49,769 bases of DNA. Source: Lachnospiraceae bacterium (GTDB lineage Bacteria; Bacillota; Clostridia; Lachnospirales; Lachnospiraceae). The stretch is from positions 1-49,769 of the forward strand of contig JAFQOW010000007.1 in the NCBI GenBank assembly GCA_017412055.1. Direction: 5' to 3'. The notes under the pieces were generated by a model. The model had not been told where the DNA came from and searched no databases. It saw nothing but the letters and a program-made list of their open reading frames with translations. Numbering within the stretch: position 1 is the first letter of the stretch; each line of letters begins with the position of its first letter. This document shows, piece by piece, positions 36,874 to 46,398 of the stretch. The position numbers and the translations under genes were made by a program.

Positions 36874-36917
36874 CAAAAAAACAAGAAGCACATTTACATG
36901 CGCTTCTTGTTTTTTTA
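36874..36917. terminator. bidirectional terminator between pyrI and rnpB
   Basis: AAAAAACAAGAAGC pairs with GCTTCTTGTTTTTT around a 10-nt loop; pyrI and rnpB converge on it. Confidence 0.85.
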
Positions 36918-36919
36918 TG

Positions 36920-37270
36920 AGTAAAACTATAAGCCGGGTTATGTTATCGATGATCATCTATCTAGTTCCGCTGTCACCAACGGAATCAAGCGACCTACCC
37001 GAAAGCGAAGCGGGCCACCTTATGCTTTCTGTTCGGTCTTGCTTCGGATGGGGTTTACATATGCCCTGTTTGTTACCAACCAGGCGGTAGTCTCTTACAC
37101 TGCCATTCCACCATTACTAAATCCAAGACTGGACTTAGCTGTATATTTCTGTTGCACTTTCCTTAGAGTCGCCTCCACCAGACGTTATCTGGCATCCTGC
37201 CCTATGAAGCCCGGACTTTCCTCACCTGCAGCCTTTCGTCTCTGCAGCCGCGACCATCCGTCTTACTCAC
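36920..37270 (-). ncRNA. rnpB: RNase P RNA
   Basis: About 350 nt. On the minus strand the 5' part has GAGGAAAGTCCGGGC (37222-37208), the universal conserved core, then CATAGGGCAGG and the P4-type partners. The 3' part ends AACCCGGCTTATAG (36943-36930), which pairs with the CR core. It is the catalytic RNA that trims tRNA 5' ends. A consensus promoter ends near 37277, and the 3' end runs into the terminator at 36874-36917. Loop classes were not modelled, so A-type against B-type is left open. Confidence 0.95.
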
Positions 37271-37276
37271 TCACAT

Positions 37277-37305
37277 TTTATATCACTTTATCTTTGTCTT
37301 GTCAA
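37277..37305 (-). promoter_or_regulatory. promoter of rnpB
   Basis: On the minus strand TTGACA (37305-37300), 17 nt, TATAAA (37282-37277): a near-consensus stable-RNA promoter, start predicted at about 37270. Confidence 0.85.
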
Positions 37306-37320
37306 TGAAGATTAATAAAC

Positions 37321-38982
37321 CTATACCTTAAAACAGCTTCCACCTGCAAATTCTCTAATAAGCGAATTGCTTGGTATATTTTCACTGCTAACACCTAAGA
37401 AGTAATTGAGGAATTTAAGTAATCTATTAGCTTCAGCATAATATGGACTATCCTTAGGTATACTGAAAAGCAATGGCTCACAATATTGTTTAAGTACACT
37501 TAATTCATAAATAAGTGCTGAGTTAAACATAGCATCTGCTTCCTCCTGGAATGGGAAGATATGATGCTCCTCTCCTCTTCTCACAGAAGGCCATCTAGCA
37601 ATTGTCTCTTCTGCTGATGTAGCTCTCGTTCTAGCATCTCTTACAATTCTTCTAATTAATCTTCCATCTGTTGTAGGTATTCTATTATGTTCATCTACGT
37701 TTAAGGATGTCAATGCACTAATATAAATCTTGTATTTACTTTCTCTTTCAAGAGAATATGACAAATTATCATTAAGACAATGAATACCCTCTATAACTAA
37801 GATATCACCTTCAGACAACTGAAGCTTTTTACCCTTATATTCCCTCTTACCTGTCTTAAAATTAAAGGTAGGCAAATCAACTGTTTCACCATTTTTAAGA
37901 GCTGTCATATCACGGTTAAACTGCTCTATATCAAGAGCCTCTAATATCTCATAATTATAATCGCCATTTTCATCTCTAGGTGTATTTTCCCTATTTACAA
38001 AATAATCATCTACTGCAATAGTATGAACCTTCTTGCCCAATGTCTTTAACTGAATAGCTAATCTATGGGCAAAAGTAGTTTTTCCTGATGATGATGGTCC
38101 TGCAATCATAACAAACTTAACATTAGGTCTTTCGTCAATCTCATGAGCAATAAGCGCAATTCTCTTTTCTTGCAATGCTTCCTGAATCAAAATAATATCA
38201 TTGAATTTTCCCTTAGAAATCTCCTGATTTAATGCTCCCACAGTATCTACGCCCATCATTCTTCCCCAGCCTGTTGATTCTTTAAGTACATTAAAAAGCT
38301 TATTCTGTGGTTTAAATGGCGGTACTGTCTCTGGCGATTCTTTAACCGGCATCTGAAGAACAAATCCTTCATCATATGGATATAATTCAAAATATTTTAA
38401 GTATCCAGTTGACGGAAGCATATATCCATAAAAATAATCTTCAAAACCATTAAGAGAATAAATATTAACCATTGAGCTTCTTCTAAAGCTAAATAATTTC
38501 TCTTTATCTGGCATATTATTTTTCTTAAAACGTTCTATAGCCTCATTTGTTGGAATTGTGCTCTTTACAATTGGAAGATTCTGAAATACCATCTGTGACA
38601 TATGTTTTTTTACAGACATAAGCAGTTCTCTTGTAAGCTTAACATTTCCTTTAAGAGTACAATAATATCCTTTGCTAAGCGAAAATTCCACAGTGATTTT
38701 ATCAATGTTTTGTTCACCGCAAACATCATAAAACGCCTTAAGCATAAGGAGTGTAACACTTCTTCTATACGCCTGATTACCACAAGTTTCACCTACAGTT
38801 ACAAACTTAACCTTACTATTTGGCTTTAATGCCTTTGTAAGCTCACTAAGCTTATTATCAACCATAGCTAAGGCTATATCATAACGGAATATTTTTTTAT
38901 ATTCCTCCGCCACCTCCAAAAGCTGCGTTCCAGCCGGATACTCTCTTTCTTCACCACATACATTTACCATTACATTTGCCAT
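37321..38982 (-). CDS. nucleoside (uridine-type) kinase with N-terminal TGS/ThrRS-like domain
   Basis: 553 aa. Residues 1-60 are a TGS-like domain (VNVCGEEREYPAGTQLLEVAEEY), residues about 60-260 resemble the ThrRS second additional domain (RRSVTLLMLKAFYDVCG; CTLKGNVKLTRELL), and the rest is a uridine kinase-type P-loop domain: Walker A IAGPSSSGKTTFAHRL, VDDYFVNRENTPRDENGDYN, IEGIHCLND. The fused form is common in clostridia; it should phosphorylate uridine/cytidine or a related nucleoside. Last gene of the dgt-dnaG-rpoD-trmK unit, 20 nt after trmK. GGGGGAA precedes the ATG. Confidence 0.85.
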   Translation of the reverse strand: MANVMVNVCGEEREYPAGTQLLEVAEEYKKIFRYDIALAMVDNKLSELTKALKPNSKVKFVTVGETCGNQAYRRSVTLLMLKAFYDVCGEQNIDKITVEFSLSKGYYCTLKGNVKLTRELLMSVKKHMSQMVFQNLPIVKSTIPTNEAIERFKKNNMPDKEKLFSFRRSSMVNIYSLNGFEDYFYGYMLPSTGYLKYFELYPYDEGFVLQMPVKESPETVPPFKPQNKLFNVLKESTGWGRMMGVDTVGALNQEISKGKFNDIILIQEALQEKRIALIAHEIDERPNVKFVMIAGPSSSGKTTFAHRLAIQLKTLGKKVHTIAVDDYFVNRENTPRDENGDYNYEILEALDIEQFNRDMTALKNGETVDLPTFNFKTGKREYKGKKLQLSEGDILVIEGIHCLNDNLSYSLERESKYKIYISALTSLNVDEHNRIPTTDGRLIRRIVRDARTRATSAEETIARWPSVRRGEEHHIFPFQEEADAMFNSALIYELSVLKQYCEPLLFSIPKDSPYYAEANRLLKFLNYFLGVSSENIPSNSLIREFAGGSCFKV

Positions 38983-39002
38983 GGGTAATTCCCCCTTTCT
39001 TA

Positions 39003-39758
39003 TTATAAAATATTGATAGCTGTTTTTAAATCTTCTAAAATTTCACTTATTTCTTTTCTTCTTTTTAAACCAGCTTCGTTTTCGTTACACTTTAGACCTT
39101 CATAAATCTTACTATATGTACCAAGCTCCTTATTTAAAAATTCTTTTAATATAAGGTTCTTTTCCTCTAAAAGTATTCTTCCATATTTTATGCAAAGTCT
39201 TCTATACAGTTCCTCTTCTAAGCCCTGCGGTGACTTATCTTCCTTCTCGTAAAGGAAGCCCTCTTCTCCTATTTTTCTTCGCCTTGCTTTTATCACCACA
39301 TAATACTTTCCTGCGTCTATAACCATACCTTCTTTTTCGATTATAAACTCTGTATTTTTTAGAAACTCTCTTACCAAATCAGCTTCTGTGTGCGGTGAAA
39401 GTATAAGCTCTTCTACACCCTTTAGAGCATGTCCACCCTCACTTAAGATTTTAATAATCAATGCTCCACCCATACCTGCTATAAGTACTGACTGTGCCTC
39501 TCCGCCGCTTAGCTTGTTAAGCCCATCTGATAATCTGGTTTCTATTTTATCTTCAAGCTTTTTTTCTAAAATATGCTCCTTAGCTCGCTCCAATGGTCCT
39601 TCATTTATATCCATAGCATATGCCTTAGGCGTTTTGCCATCCAATACCATATATATGGGTATAAATCCATGGTCCGTACCAACATCTGCAAGGACAAGTC
39701 CTGGCGTAATGAAATCTGCCACATACTTTAATCGCTTCGATATCTGAATATTTTTCAT
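39003..39758 (-). CDS. trmK: tRNA (adenine22-N1)-methyltransferase
   Basis: 251 aa. Rossmann methyltransferase: SAM motif LADVGTDHGFIPIYM, motif II YAMDINEGPLERAK, motif IV VLIAGMGGALIIKIL. A C-terminal coiled coil (about 195-245) is typical of TrmK. It methylates A22 of tRNA. Its place directly after rpoD is the conserved Firmicute order. AAGGAGA lies 6 nt before the ATG. Confidence 0.92.
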   Translation of the reverse strand: MKNIQISKRLKYVADFITPGLVLADVGTDHGFIPIYMVLDGKTPKAYAMDINEGPLERAKEHILEKKLEDKIETRLSDGLNKLSGGEAQSVLIAGMGGALIIKILSEGGHALKGVEELILSPHTEADLVREFLKNTEFIIEKEGMVIDAGKYYVVIKARRRKIGEEGFLYEKEDKSPQGLEEELYRRLCIKYGRILLEEKNLILKEFLNKELGTYSKIYEGLKCNENEAGLKRRKEISEILEDLKTAINIL

Positions 39759-39772
39759 CAGTTGTCTCCTTG

Positions 39773-40903
39773 TTACTCAAGATAATCCCTTAATTTTTTA
39801 CTTCTACTTGGATGCTTAAGCTTTCTTAACGCCTTAGCTTCAATCTGTCTTATGCGCTCCCTTGTAACATTAAAGTGTTTACCTACCTGTTCTAGAGTCA
39901 GAGGCTGTGCTTCATTTAATCCAAAGCGCATTCTTAAAACCTCTTTCTCTCTGTCTGTAAGAGCCGACATTGCTTCATCTAACTGCTCCTTTAATAGTAG
40001 CAAAGTAGCTGCATCTGCTGGTGTTGTGACATTGTCATCCTGAATAAAATCACCAAGATGACTATCTTCTTCCTCTCCTACAGGGGATTCCAAGGATACT
40101 GGTTCTTGAGCAACCTTTAATATCTCTCTAACCTTATCTTCCGATAACTTCATCTCCTCGGCAATTTCCTCTACCGATGGTTCTCTTCCAAGCTCCTGCA
40201 TCAACTGTCTTGAAACTCTTGTAACTCTATTGATAGTTTCAACCATATGAACTGGAATTCTAATAGTTCTTGCCTGATCTGCAATAGCTCTTGTTATAGC
40301 TTGTCTTATCCACCAGGTTGCATAAGTACTAAACTTATATCCCTTTGTATAATCAAACTTTTCTACAGCTTTTATCAGTCCAAGATTGCCCTCCTGAATC
40401 AAATCAAGGAATAATAATCCTCTTCCAAGGTATTTCTTTGCAATACTGACTACCAATCTTAAATTAGCCTCAGCCAGACGTGCTCTTGCCAGCTCATCAC
40501 CATTTTCCATTCTTTTTGCCAGCTCAATTTCTTCGTCTGATGATAAAAGCGGTACCTTACCGATTTCCTTTAGATACATCCTTACAGGATCTTCAAGATT
40601 GACTCCATCTAGCACTTCCATTTCAAGCTTTTCTAAATCAAGCTCCTCTGCCTCCATAGCTGTTTCTTCCAGCTCAGCCAATTCCTCAATAGGCACTATA
40701 TCATCCTCATCATCTGTTATCCTAAGAATATCTATTTTTTTTGCTTCCAATTCATCTATAATCCTATCATAGAACTCCTCATTAGGCTGAATATCATTAA
40801 AATAAGATGGTATCTTATCGTACTCGATGACATTTCTATTATTTTTTGCCTCTTCCACAAGCTTATTTAAGCCTTCCTCAAATGCTGTTATATTGTTGTC
40901 CAT
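39773..40903 (-). CDS. rpoD: RNA polymerase primary sigma factor RpoD/SigA
   Basis: 376 aa, the usual size for Firmicute SigA. Region 1.1 (about 1-95, ends in an acidic run), 1.2 [15 protein letters not shown], 2.4 [22 protein letters not shown], 3, 4.2 [21 protein letters not shown]. It directs housekeeping transcription. The dnaG-rpoD order marks it as the housekeeping copy; a second, similar factor is at 24283. GGGAGG precedes the ATG; 20 nt after dnaG. Confidence 0.95.
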   Translation of the reverse strand: MDNNITAFEEGLNKLVEEAKNNRNVIEYDKIPSYFNDIQPNEEFYDRIIDELEAKKIDILRITDDEDDIVPIEELAELEETAMEAEELDLEKLEMEVLDGVNLEDPVRMYLKEIGKVPLLSSDEEIELAKRMENGDELARARLAEANLRLVVSIAKKYLGRGLLFLDLIQEGNLGLIKAVEKFDYTKGYKFSTYATWWIRQAITRAIADQARTIRIPVHMVETINRVTRVSRQLMQELGREPSVEEIAEEMKLSEDKVREILKVAQEPVSLESPVGEEEDSHLGDFIQDDNVTTPADAATLLLLKEQLDEAMSALTDREKEVLRMRFGLNEAQPLTLEQVGKHFNVTRERIRQIEAKALRKLKHPSRSKKLRDYLE

Positions 40904-40923
40904 AAAAACCTCCCTTATGCCCT

Positions 40924-42696
40924 TTATAAACGAATATGAATCTTTGATAATTCATTCTGCTCCTTAACAATACTTTGTAGCTCCATTATATCAGTCACTG
41001 TGCTATTTCTGTAATCTATGCTGTTCTTTTTAACCTTAATCACCGTATCATTTAAAGTCTTTTCCTTCTCTCCTAAAGACATATCTTCAAGAAGATTTTT
41101 ATTGAATAGACTAGCCACCTCTGACTGCTCCTCTTCGCTGGTAAACCGATTTATTATACTTGCTGGATTAATATTTCCATTTTCCAACTGTTCAAATAAT
41201 AGATTCGCCACTATATCAAATGGTTTTTCCACAAAATCCTTTGGGCTTATAATTCCCTTTATCTTGCCGTAAAGCTCAGGTTCATCAATAAGCCATGTAA
41301 TAAGAGTCTTTTGTGCAGCTCTTATGCCATCATCCTTATCCACCTTCTTCTTTTCCTTAGCTTTATCATTCTCTATATTTGTGGATTCATACTTATTCTT
41401 CGGTGGCTCATAAGTAAGTGCCATCCTACTGATAGACTTTATAAGGCTATCCTTAGGTATCATATATTCTTCACTAACTGCGTCAATATATACATTTCTC
41501 TCTAATTCATCTTCAAACTCCAAGAGTTTTTTTGCCACATCATTATAAAACTTAGCTTTACTTTCCGGCATAGACATATCTGTACCAGCCTTCATATTAT
41601 CTATCTGATAAAGGAATGAATTTCTAGCATTATCGATACGCTTCTGATATTCCTCAGCTCCCAATGTCTTAATAAACTCATCTGGATCCTTATGTGGTCG
41701 CATATCTATCACCTTTACATTAAGACCTGATGCCTTAAGCATAGGAATAGCACGAAGTGCAGCCATAACACCAGCATTATCACTGTCAAATGTCAAATAT
41801 ACATCCTTAGCATATCTTCTAATAAGATTCGCCTGTCTAGGTGTGTGAGCTGTTCCCAATGATGCTACAGCATTGTTAAAGCCAGCCTGATGAAGGGCAA
41901 TTACATCCATATATCCCTCACACATTAAGAAGGATTCCTTTCTAGAGCCTCTGGCGATATTCATTCCATATAGATTACAGCTCTTGTCAAAAAGTACCGT
42001 CTCTGGCGAATTAAGATACTTAGGCTTACCATCACCCATAACTCGTCCACCAAATCCAATTACTCGATTATTAATATCCATAATAGGGAACATAACACGA
42101 TTACTAAACTTATCGTACACACCCTTCTCAGAAAATGTAAATAAGCCACTTTCCTTTAAAACCTCGTCGCTATAGCCCTTGCCCTTTATATACTTATACA
42201 AGTCATCGCTATAATTACTGGAATATCCCAATCCAAAGCTTTTAATAGTCTCATCAGATAAGCCTCTTTCTTTAAGATACTCATAGGCTCTCTGTCCCTT
42301 ATCGCTTTTTAACAAACGATAAAAATACATGGCAGCTTCCTTGTGAATATCTAATAACTGAGATTTCAAATCAGCCTTTCTCTTCTCCTCAGGGGAATAT
42401 TCCTGCTCTGGAAGGCTTATCCCCGCCTTATCAGCCAAAAACTTTACCGCATCTGTAAATGTCATATTTTCATATTTCATCACAAAGGTAAATACATTGC
42501 CACCTTGTCCACAACCAAAGCAATAATACATCTGCTTTGACGGTGTAACTGAAAATGAAGGTGATTTTTCATTATGAAAAGGACATAGACCAAAGTAAGT
42601 GCTTCCCTTTTTTGTCAATTTGACATAAGACGATATAACATCTACGATGTCATTTCTACTTCTTATCTCTTCTATTAAATCATCCGAATAATACAT
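40924..42696 (-). CDS. dnaG: DNA primase
   Basis: 590 aa. N-terminal zinc finger ([13 protein letters not shown] ... CFGCGQGG), then the core: [18 protein letters not shown] and the TOPRIM site [14 protein letters not shown] with TFDSDNAG. The C-terminal helicase-binding domain (about 440-590) is diverged, as usual. It makes RNA primers at the replication fork. Starts 14 nt after dgt. Confidence 0.95.
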   Translation of the reverse strand: MYYSDDLIEEIRSRNDIVDVISSYVKLTKKGSTYFGLCPFHNEKSPSFSVTPSKQMYYCFGCGQGGNVFTFVMKYENMTFTDAVKFLADKAGISLPEQEYSPEEKRKADLKSQLLDIHKEAAMYFYRLLKSDKGQRAYEYLKERGLSDETIKSFGLGYSSNYSDDLYKYIKGKGYSDEVLKESGLFTFSEKGVYDKFSNRVMFPIMDINNRVIGFGGRVMGDGKPKYLNSPETVLFDKSCNLYGMNIARGSRKESFLMCEGYMDVIALHQAGFNNAVASLGTAHTPRQANLIRRYAKDVYLTFDSDNAGVMAALRAIPMLKASGLNVKVIDMRPHKDPDEFIKTLGAEEYQKRIDNARNSFLYQIDNMKAGTDMSMPESKAKFYNDVAKKLLEFEDELERNVYIDAVSEEYMIPKDSLIKSISRMALTYEPPKNKYESTNIENDKAKEKKKVDKDDGIRAAQKTLITWLIDEPELYGKIKGIISPKDFVEKPFDIVANLLFEQLENGNINPASIINRFTSEEEQSEVASLFNKNLLEDMSLGEKEKTLNDTVIKVKKNSIDYRNSTVTDIMELQSIVKEQNELSKIHIRL

Positions 42697-42710
42697 ATCT
42701 GCTCCATCTC

Positions 42711-43718
42711 TTATATCTTCCAGAATTTCGGTACAAACTCCTCCTGGAATTTTTGAACCGAATACTGATCACTCATGCCTGAAATGTAATCGCAAACTAC
42801 TCTCTCAGGCGCCTCATTTAATTCTTTTATCATATATATATATTCCTCTGGCAGCTTGCTTAAATCAGCCAGATAATACTCATATAAGCTCTTTATCATG
42901 CTTTCAGCCTTATGTTCCTGGCCCTTTGCTACAGGATTCTTATATACATTATCAAACATATATAATCTAAGACCCTTCATAGCATCTTCAAATTCCTTTG
43001 ACATATGTATATCATCTTTTTGAATGCTATTATTCACAATATCTCTTATAAGTCCATCTAATCGACTTTTTGTAGATGCACCAAGTACATCTGAATATTT
43101 CTTAGGAATATCATTCTCTGTGAGAATTCCAGCCCTTATGGCATCATCTATATCATGATTAATATAAGCTATCTTATCTGATAATCTTACAACCTTTCCC
43201 TCTAATGTAAATGGATTTCCTGAGGTTCTATGGTTTAGAATTCCGTCTCTTACCTCTTTTGTAAGATTAAGGCCCTTACCATCTTTTTCAAGCTTCTCTA
43301 CAATTCTTACACTTTGCTCAAAATGTGAAAAGCCTAAAGAACATACCTCATCAAGTGCTCTCTCACCTGCATGCCCAAATGGAGTATGCCCCAAATCATG
43401 TCCCAATGCTATAGCCTCTGTCAAATCCTCATTTAATCTAAGGGATTTTGCGATAGTTCTAGCTATCTGAGATACCTCTAAAGTATGTGTCAATCTCGTT
43501 CTATAATGGTCACCAGCTGGCGCAAGAAATACCTGTGTCTTATGCTTAAGACGTCTAAATGCTTTACAATGAATAATCCTGTCCCTGTCTCTTTGATATA
43601 CAGTTCTCATATCGCACTGTTCTTCAAACACATCTCGTCCTCGGGATAATTTACTGTGGGCTGCATATTTACTTAAAATCATATCCTCGCATTGTTCAAG
43701 CTGTTCCCTAATATTCAT
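42711..43718 (-). CDS. dgt: deoxyguanosinetriphosphate triphosphohydrolase-like HD protein
   Basis: 335 aa. HD-domain pattern: RTRLTHTLEVSQIART (first His), ALGHDLGHTPFGHAGE (HD pair and second His), NHRTSG, then SDKIAYINHDIDDAI (Asp). It belongs to the dGTPase-like family that hydrolyses dNTPs to nucleosides; this shorter clostridial/Bacillus-type form may act on dNTPs in general. GGAGG lies upstream of the ATG with a wide 13-nt spacing. First gene of the dnaG/rpoD unit, so it links dNTP control with priming and transcription. A TTGACA-like element is near 43745 but no convincing -10 was found. Confidence 0.9.
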   Translation of the reverse strand: MNIREQLEQCEDMILSKYAAHSKLSRGRDVFEEQCDMRTVYQRDRDRIIHCKAFRRLKHKTQVFLAPAGDHYRTRLTHTLEVSQIARTIAKSLRLNEDLTEAIALGHDLGHTPFGHAGERALDEVCSLGFSHFEQSVRIVEKLEKDGKGLNLTKEVRDGILNHRTSGNPFTLEGKVVRLSDKIAYINHDIDDAIRAGILTENDIPKKYSDVLGASTKSRLDGLIRDIVNNSIQKDDIHMSKEFEDAMKGLRLYMFDNVYKNPVAKGQEHKAESMIKSLYEYYLADLSKLPEEYIYMIKELNEAPERVVCDYISGMSDQYSVQKFQEEFVPKFWKI

Positions 43719-43783
43719 ATATATTCACATACCTCCAAAATTATGTCAAAAAATGTATATAATTGCTAATATAGCTCTTATGC

Positions 43784-44500
43784 TTATGCTAATGCAACTG
43801 CTGTATCTAATGCAATCTTCATCATATTTGTAAAGGAATTCTGACGCTCTTCAGCTGTAGTAATCTCATTAGATACAAATGAATCAGAAATAGTAAGAAG
43901 ACACGCCGCCTTCTTTCCAAGTACACTAGCATTGTGAAACAGTGCAAAACTCTCCATCTCCACTGCCAAGCATCCTTTTTCATTATGCAACGCCCTATAA
44001 TCAGTTCCACCTTCTCTATAAAATACATCTGATGAATGTATACATCCTTCATGAACTGGAATGTTAAGCTTTGCTGCACATTCCTTTATAGTATCATTTA
44101 TCTCCTCACTAGGATATGTTTTATCTTTATCATATCCGCTCTGTGTTTTTGCATAGGAAGACTCAGAATATGCCTCTGTGGCCAAGACCACATCATATAC
44201 CTTTGCTTCCTCACAGTAAGAGCCAGCAGAGCCTATTCTGATAATATTCTCCACATTATACTGTGTATATAATTCATAAGAATATATGCCAATAGATGGC
44301 ATACCCATTCCAGAACCCATAACTGATACTTGTACACCTTCATACATTCCTGTAAATCCGTACATATTTCTTACATCATTAAACTGCTTTACATCTGTCA
44401 AAAAAGTCTCTGCTATAAACTTGGCTCTTAATGGATCACCCGGCATAAGAACTGTTTTTGCAATCTGTCCAATCTCTGCTTTATTATGTGGTGTTGCCAT
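43784..44500 (-). CDS. deoD: purine-nucleoside phosphorylase, DeoD type
   Basis: 238 aa. MATPHNKAEIGQIAKTVLMPGDPLRAKFIAETFL is the DeoD start with the phosphate-binding GDP; RIGSAGSYC and CLAVEMESFALF (ribose-binding Glu), then SDSF near the end (catalytic Asp). The hexameric enzyme splits purine (deoxy)nucleosides with phosphate in salvage. Strong promoter upstream; the AAGGAGG ribosome site sits 8 nt before the ATG. The gap of 65 nt to dgt leaves open whether they share a transcript. Confidence 0.95.
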   Translation of the reverse strand: MATPHNKAEIGQIAKTVLMPGDPLRAKFIAETFLTDVKQFNDVRNMYGFTGMYEGVQVSVMGSGMGMPSIGIYSYELYTQYNVENIIRIGSAGSYCEEAKVYDVVLATEAYSESSYAKTQSGYDKDKTYPSEEINDTIKECAAKLNIPVHEGCIHSSDVFYREGGTDYRALHNEKGCLAVEMESFALFHNASVLGKKAACLLTISDSFVSNEITTAEERQNSFTNMMKIALDTAVALA

Positions 44501-44585
44501 TTTTTAACCCTCCTTTTATTACAAAAAATATTATTACGTAACTTTTTACAATTATTCTCCATTGTACCACAAATTGTAGAAAAAA

Positions 44586-44614
44586 TCTATATTTTTGTTG
44601 CAACTCTTTGTCAA
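44586..44614 (-). promoter_or_regulatory. promoter of deoD
   Basis: On the minus strand TTGACA (44614-44609), 17 nt, TATAGA (44591-44586), about 85 nt before the gene. Confidence 0.75.
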
Positions 44615-44721
44615 GGGGTTTTATTTTTTTTATTTATGAATATAACAGTATATTTCCGTCTCTTTTTGCAAAACATTTACTTATATAAATCAGCAAAATA
44701 TACGGAAGGAGCTTGACTTTT

Positions 44722-45501
44722 ATGTCTATATACAAGGTTGAAATATGTGGAGTGAATACCAGCAAACTCCCAATTCTTACAAACGCAGAAAAAGAAGCAT
44801 TATTTGATAGAATAGACAAAGGCGATAAGGAAGCCAGAGAATTGTTTATCAATGGCAACCTAAGACTAGTCTTAAGTATAATACAGCGCTTTAGTAACTC
44901 CTCTGAAAATGTTGATGACCTATTCCAGATAGGCTGCATCGGACTTATTAAAGCATTGGATAATTTCAATCGAGATTTAAACGTAAAATTTTCTACTTAT
45001 GCTGTTCCTATGATAATCGGAGAAATTAGACGTTACCTAAGAGATAACAACAGCATCCGTGTATCTCGTTCTCTTCGTGATACCGCTTATAAAGCCATAT
45101 ATGCAAAAGAAAATCTTATGAAAAAGTCTCAAAAAGAACCTACCATATGTGAAATAGCCACTGAAATCGGTGTTGACAAGGAATCGGTAATCGCTGCCCT
45201 AGATGCTATCCAAAGCCCTGTATCTCTATATGAACCTGTATATAATGATGGTGGTGATACTCTCTATGTTTTAGACCAAATAAGCGATAAAAAGAATCGC
45301 GAAGAAAACTGGGTTGAGGAAATAACATTAAATGAAGCTATACGCAGACTTCCAGACAGAGAAAAAAATATAATAGATTTACGTTTTTTCAGAGGAAAAA
45401 CTCAAATGGAAGTAGCTGAAGAGGTAGGTATAAGTCAGGCGCAAGTAAGCCGTCTTGAAAAAAATGCCCTAAAATCTATGCGAAACTATTTAAGAGATTA
45501 A
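44722..45501 (+). CDS. sigG: sporulation sigma factor SigG
   Basis: 259 aa. The N-terminal KVEICGVNTSKLP is diagnostic for SigG (it binds the anti-sigma factor SpoIIAB/CsfB), followed by region 2 (NVDDLFQIGCIGLIKAL, VKFSTYAVPMIIGEIRRYLRD) and region 4 (IIDLRFFRGKTQMEVAEEVGISQAQVSRLEK). It drives late forespore transcription. An in-frame TTG at 44713 is too close to the GGAAGGA site; ATG 44722 is 11 nt from it. In many clostridia sigG follows spoIIGA-sigE; here it is alone. This shows the organism has at least part of the sporulation programme. No clear SigF/SigG-type promoter could be fixed. Confidence 0.95.
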   Translation: MSIYKVEICGVNTSKLPILTNAEKEALFDRIDKGDKEARELFINGNLRLVLSIIQRFSNSSENVDDLFQIGCIGLIKALDNFNRDLNVKFSTYAVPMIIGEIRRYLRDNNSIRVSRSLRDTAYKAIYAKENLMKKSQKEPTICEIATEIGVDKESVIAALDAIQSPVSLYEPVYNDGGDTLYVLDQISDKKNREENWVEEITLNEAIRRLPDREKNIIDLRFFRGKTQMEVAEEVGISQAQVSRLEKNALKSMRNYLRD

Positions 45502-45508
45502 TAAACTA

Positions 45509-45535
45509 AATCTCAGTTGCAAAGCAACTACGATT
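45509..45535. repeat. 27-nt palindromic repeat, copy B
   Basis: AATCTCAGTTGC-AAA-GCAACTACGATT, a palindrome with one mismatch region. It begins 8 nt after the sigG stop. Matches the reverse complement of copy A at 24 of 27 positions. Confidence 0.65.
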
Positions 45536-45545
45536 ATACACAAAT

Positions 45546-45600
45546 ACCACCGACTATTTAGCCGGTGGTAAAATTAATCTAATTCTTTTTTAATAATTTC
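45546..45600 (+). terminator. terminator of sigG
   Basis: ACCACCG (45546-45552) pairs with CGGTGGT (45563-45569), extended by CTA/TAG across the loop, then a T-rich stretch ending CTTTTTTAAT about 20 nt later. The T-run is distant, so this is moderate. Confidence 0.45.
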
Positions 45601-46340
45601 TAAACAGAGAAATCAAATTTAGCTCCTACTGTTTCTCCCTGTACCTTATCCCAGTTCAAATTTGTAATCTTATCTATAAGGTCCTCCTCAGAAGAAGCCT
45701 TAACCACAGTTTTCTTTACTGAAACATCCTCATCCTTCTTATATGGATTAATCTTCTTTTCCTCTGTTCTCTCCTGTAGTTTTTCTTCTATCTTTTCCTG
45801 TTCGCTACGGTTATCCTGAAGCTTCTTGATATATGCATCCTTCTTTTCAGAGAATCTCTCAAGCTCTGCTAATATAGTCATAGTTCCATCATCATTTACA
45901 GAGATAGCAAGCTTATTGAGTAGTGCATCGCCTGTAGCGCCCTCTTCCCATGCTCTCTCTATATTAAACTTCTCGAATATTCTATTGGACATATCTACTA
46001 TAGTCTGAACCTTGCTCATACGTTCAGCTGCATAGTCCTCATCAGATGCCATTCTTTCTAATTCAGCACTAGAGAACATAACTGAGTATTCCTTATCACT
46101 TTGGCTAAGTAATTCTCTTCTGTCAGTTCCTGCATCTGCGATAATAAAGTCATAATCACCATAAGTCTTTCTAAGATTTTCAAGATATGCTTTTGCCTTG
46201 CTAGACAGCTTATCCTCACTTGACTTAGCTGTCTTTTCTGCCATAGCGGCATCTTTTACTTTATCTGTACCAGTTTTTTTCTGTAAAGCCTTGCTGTCAT
46301 AAAAATTTGTGTTTGATGTTACACCATACGCTTTGATCAT
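45600..46340 (-). CDS. DUF6033-like protein
   Basis: 246 aa. After a low-complexity Lys/Ala/Ser start comes TYGDYDFIIADAGTDRRELLSQ and EYSVMFSSAELERMASDEDYAAERM, a pattern I associate with the Lachnospiraceae DUF6033 family (Y-x-x-x-D/N-F...A; E-Y-S-V-...L-x-x-M-A-x-D). The C-terminal ~100 residues are a charged coiled coil. No signal peptide or TM. Start: the frame opens earlier (46379), but AAGGAGG is 7 nt before ATG 46340. Function unknown; possibly surface- or flagella-related as in flagellin-adjacent relatives, but nothing here shows that. Confidence 0.7.
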   Translation of the reverse strand: MIKAYGVTSNTNFYDSKALQKKTGTDKVKDAAMAEKTAKSSEDKLSSKAKAYLENLRKTYGDYDFIIADAGTDRRELLSQSDKEYSVMFSSAELERMASDEDYAAERMSKVQTIVDMSNRIFEKFNIERAWEEGATGDALLNKLAISVNDDGTMTILAELERFSEKKDAYIKKLQDNRSEQEKIEEKLQERTEEKKINPYKKDEDVSVKKTVVKASSEEDLIDKITNLNWDKVQGETVGAKFDFSV

Positions 46341-46398
46341 AATCATTCCTCCTTGAACTAAATCTGAACTCCGTTTCATTGTAGTTAATATATGGCTG

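Noticed and set aside
37039-37308. 89-codon plus-strand open frame
   Set aside because: It lies antisense within the RNase P RNA gene and has no ribosome site.
44640-44700. SigF/SigG-type promoter before sigG
   Set aside because: GTATA and CATTTA elements are present, but the spacing (about 21 nt) does not fit the known consensus.
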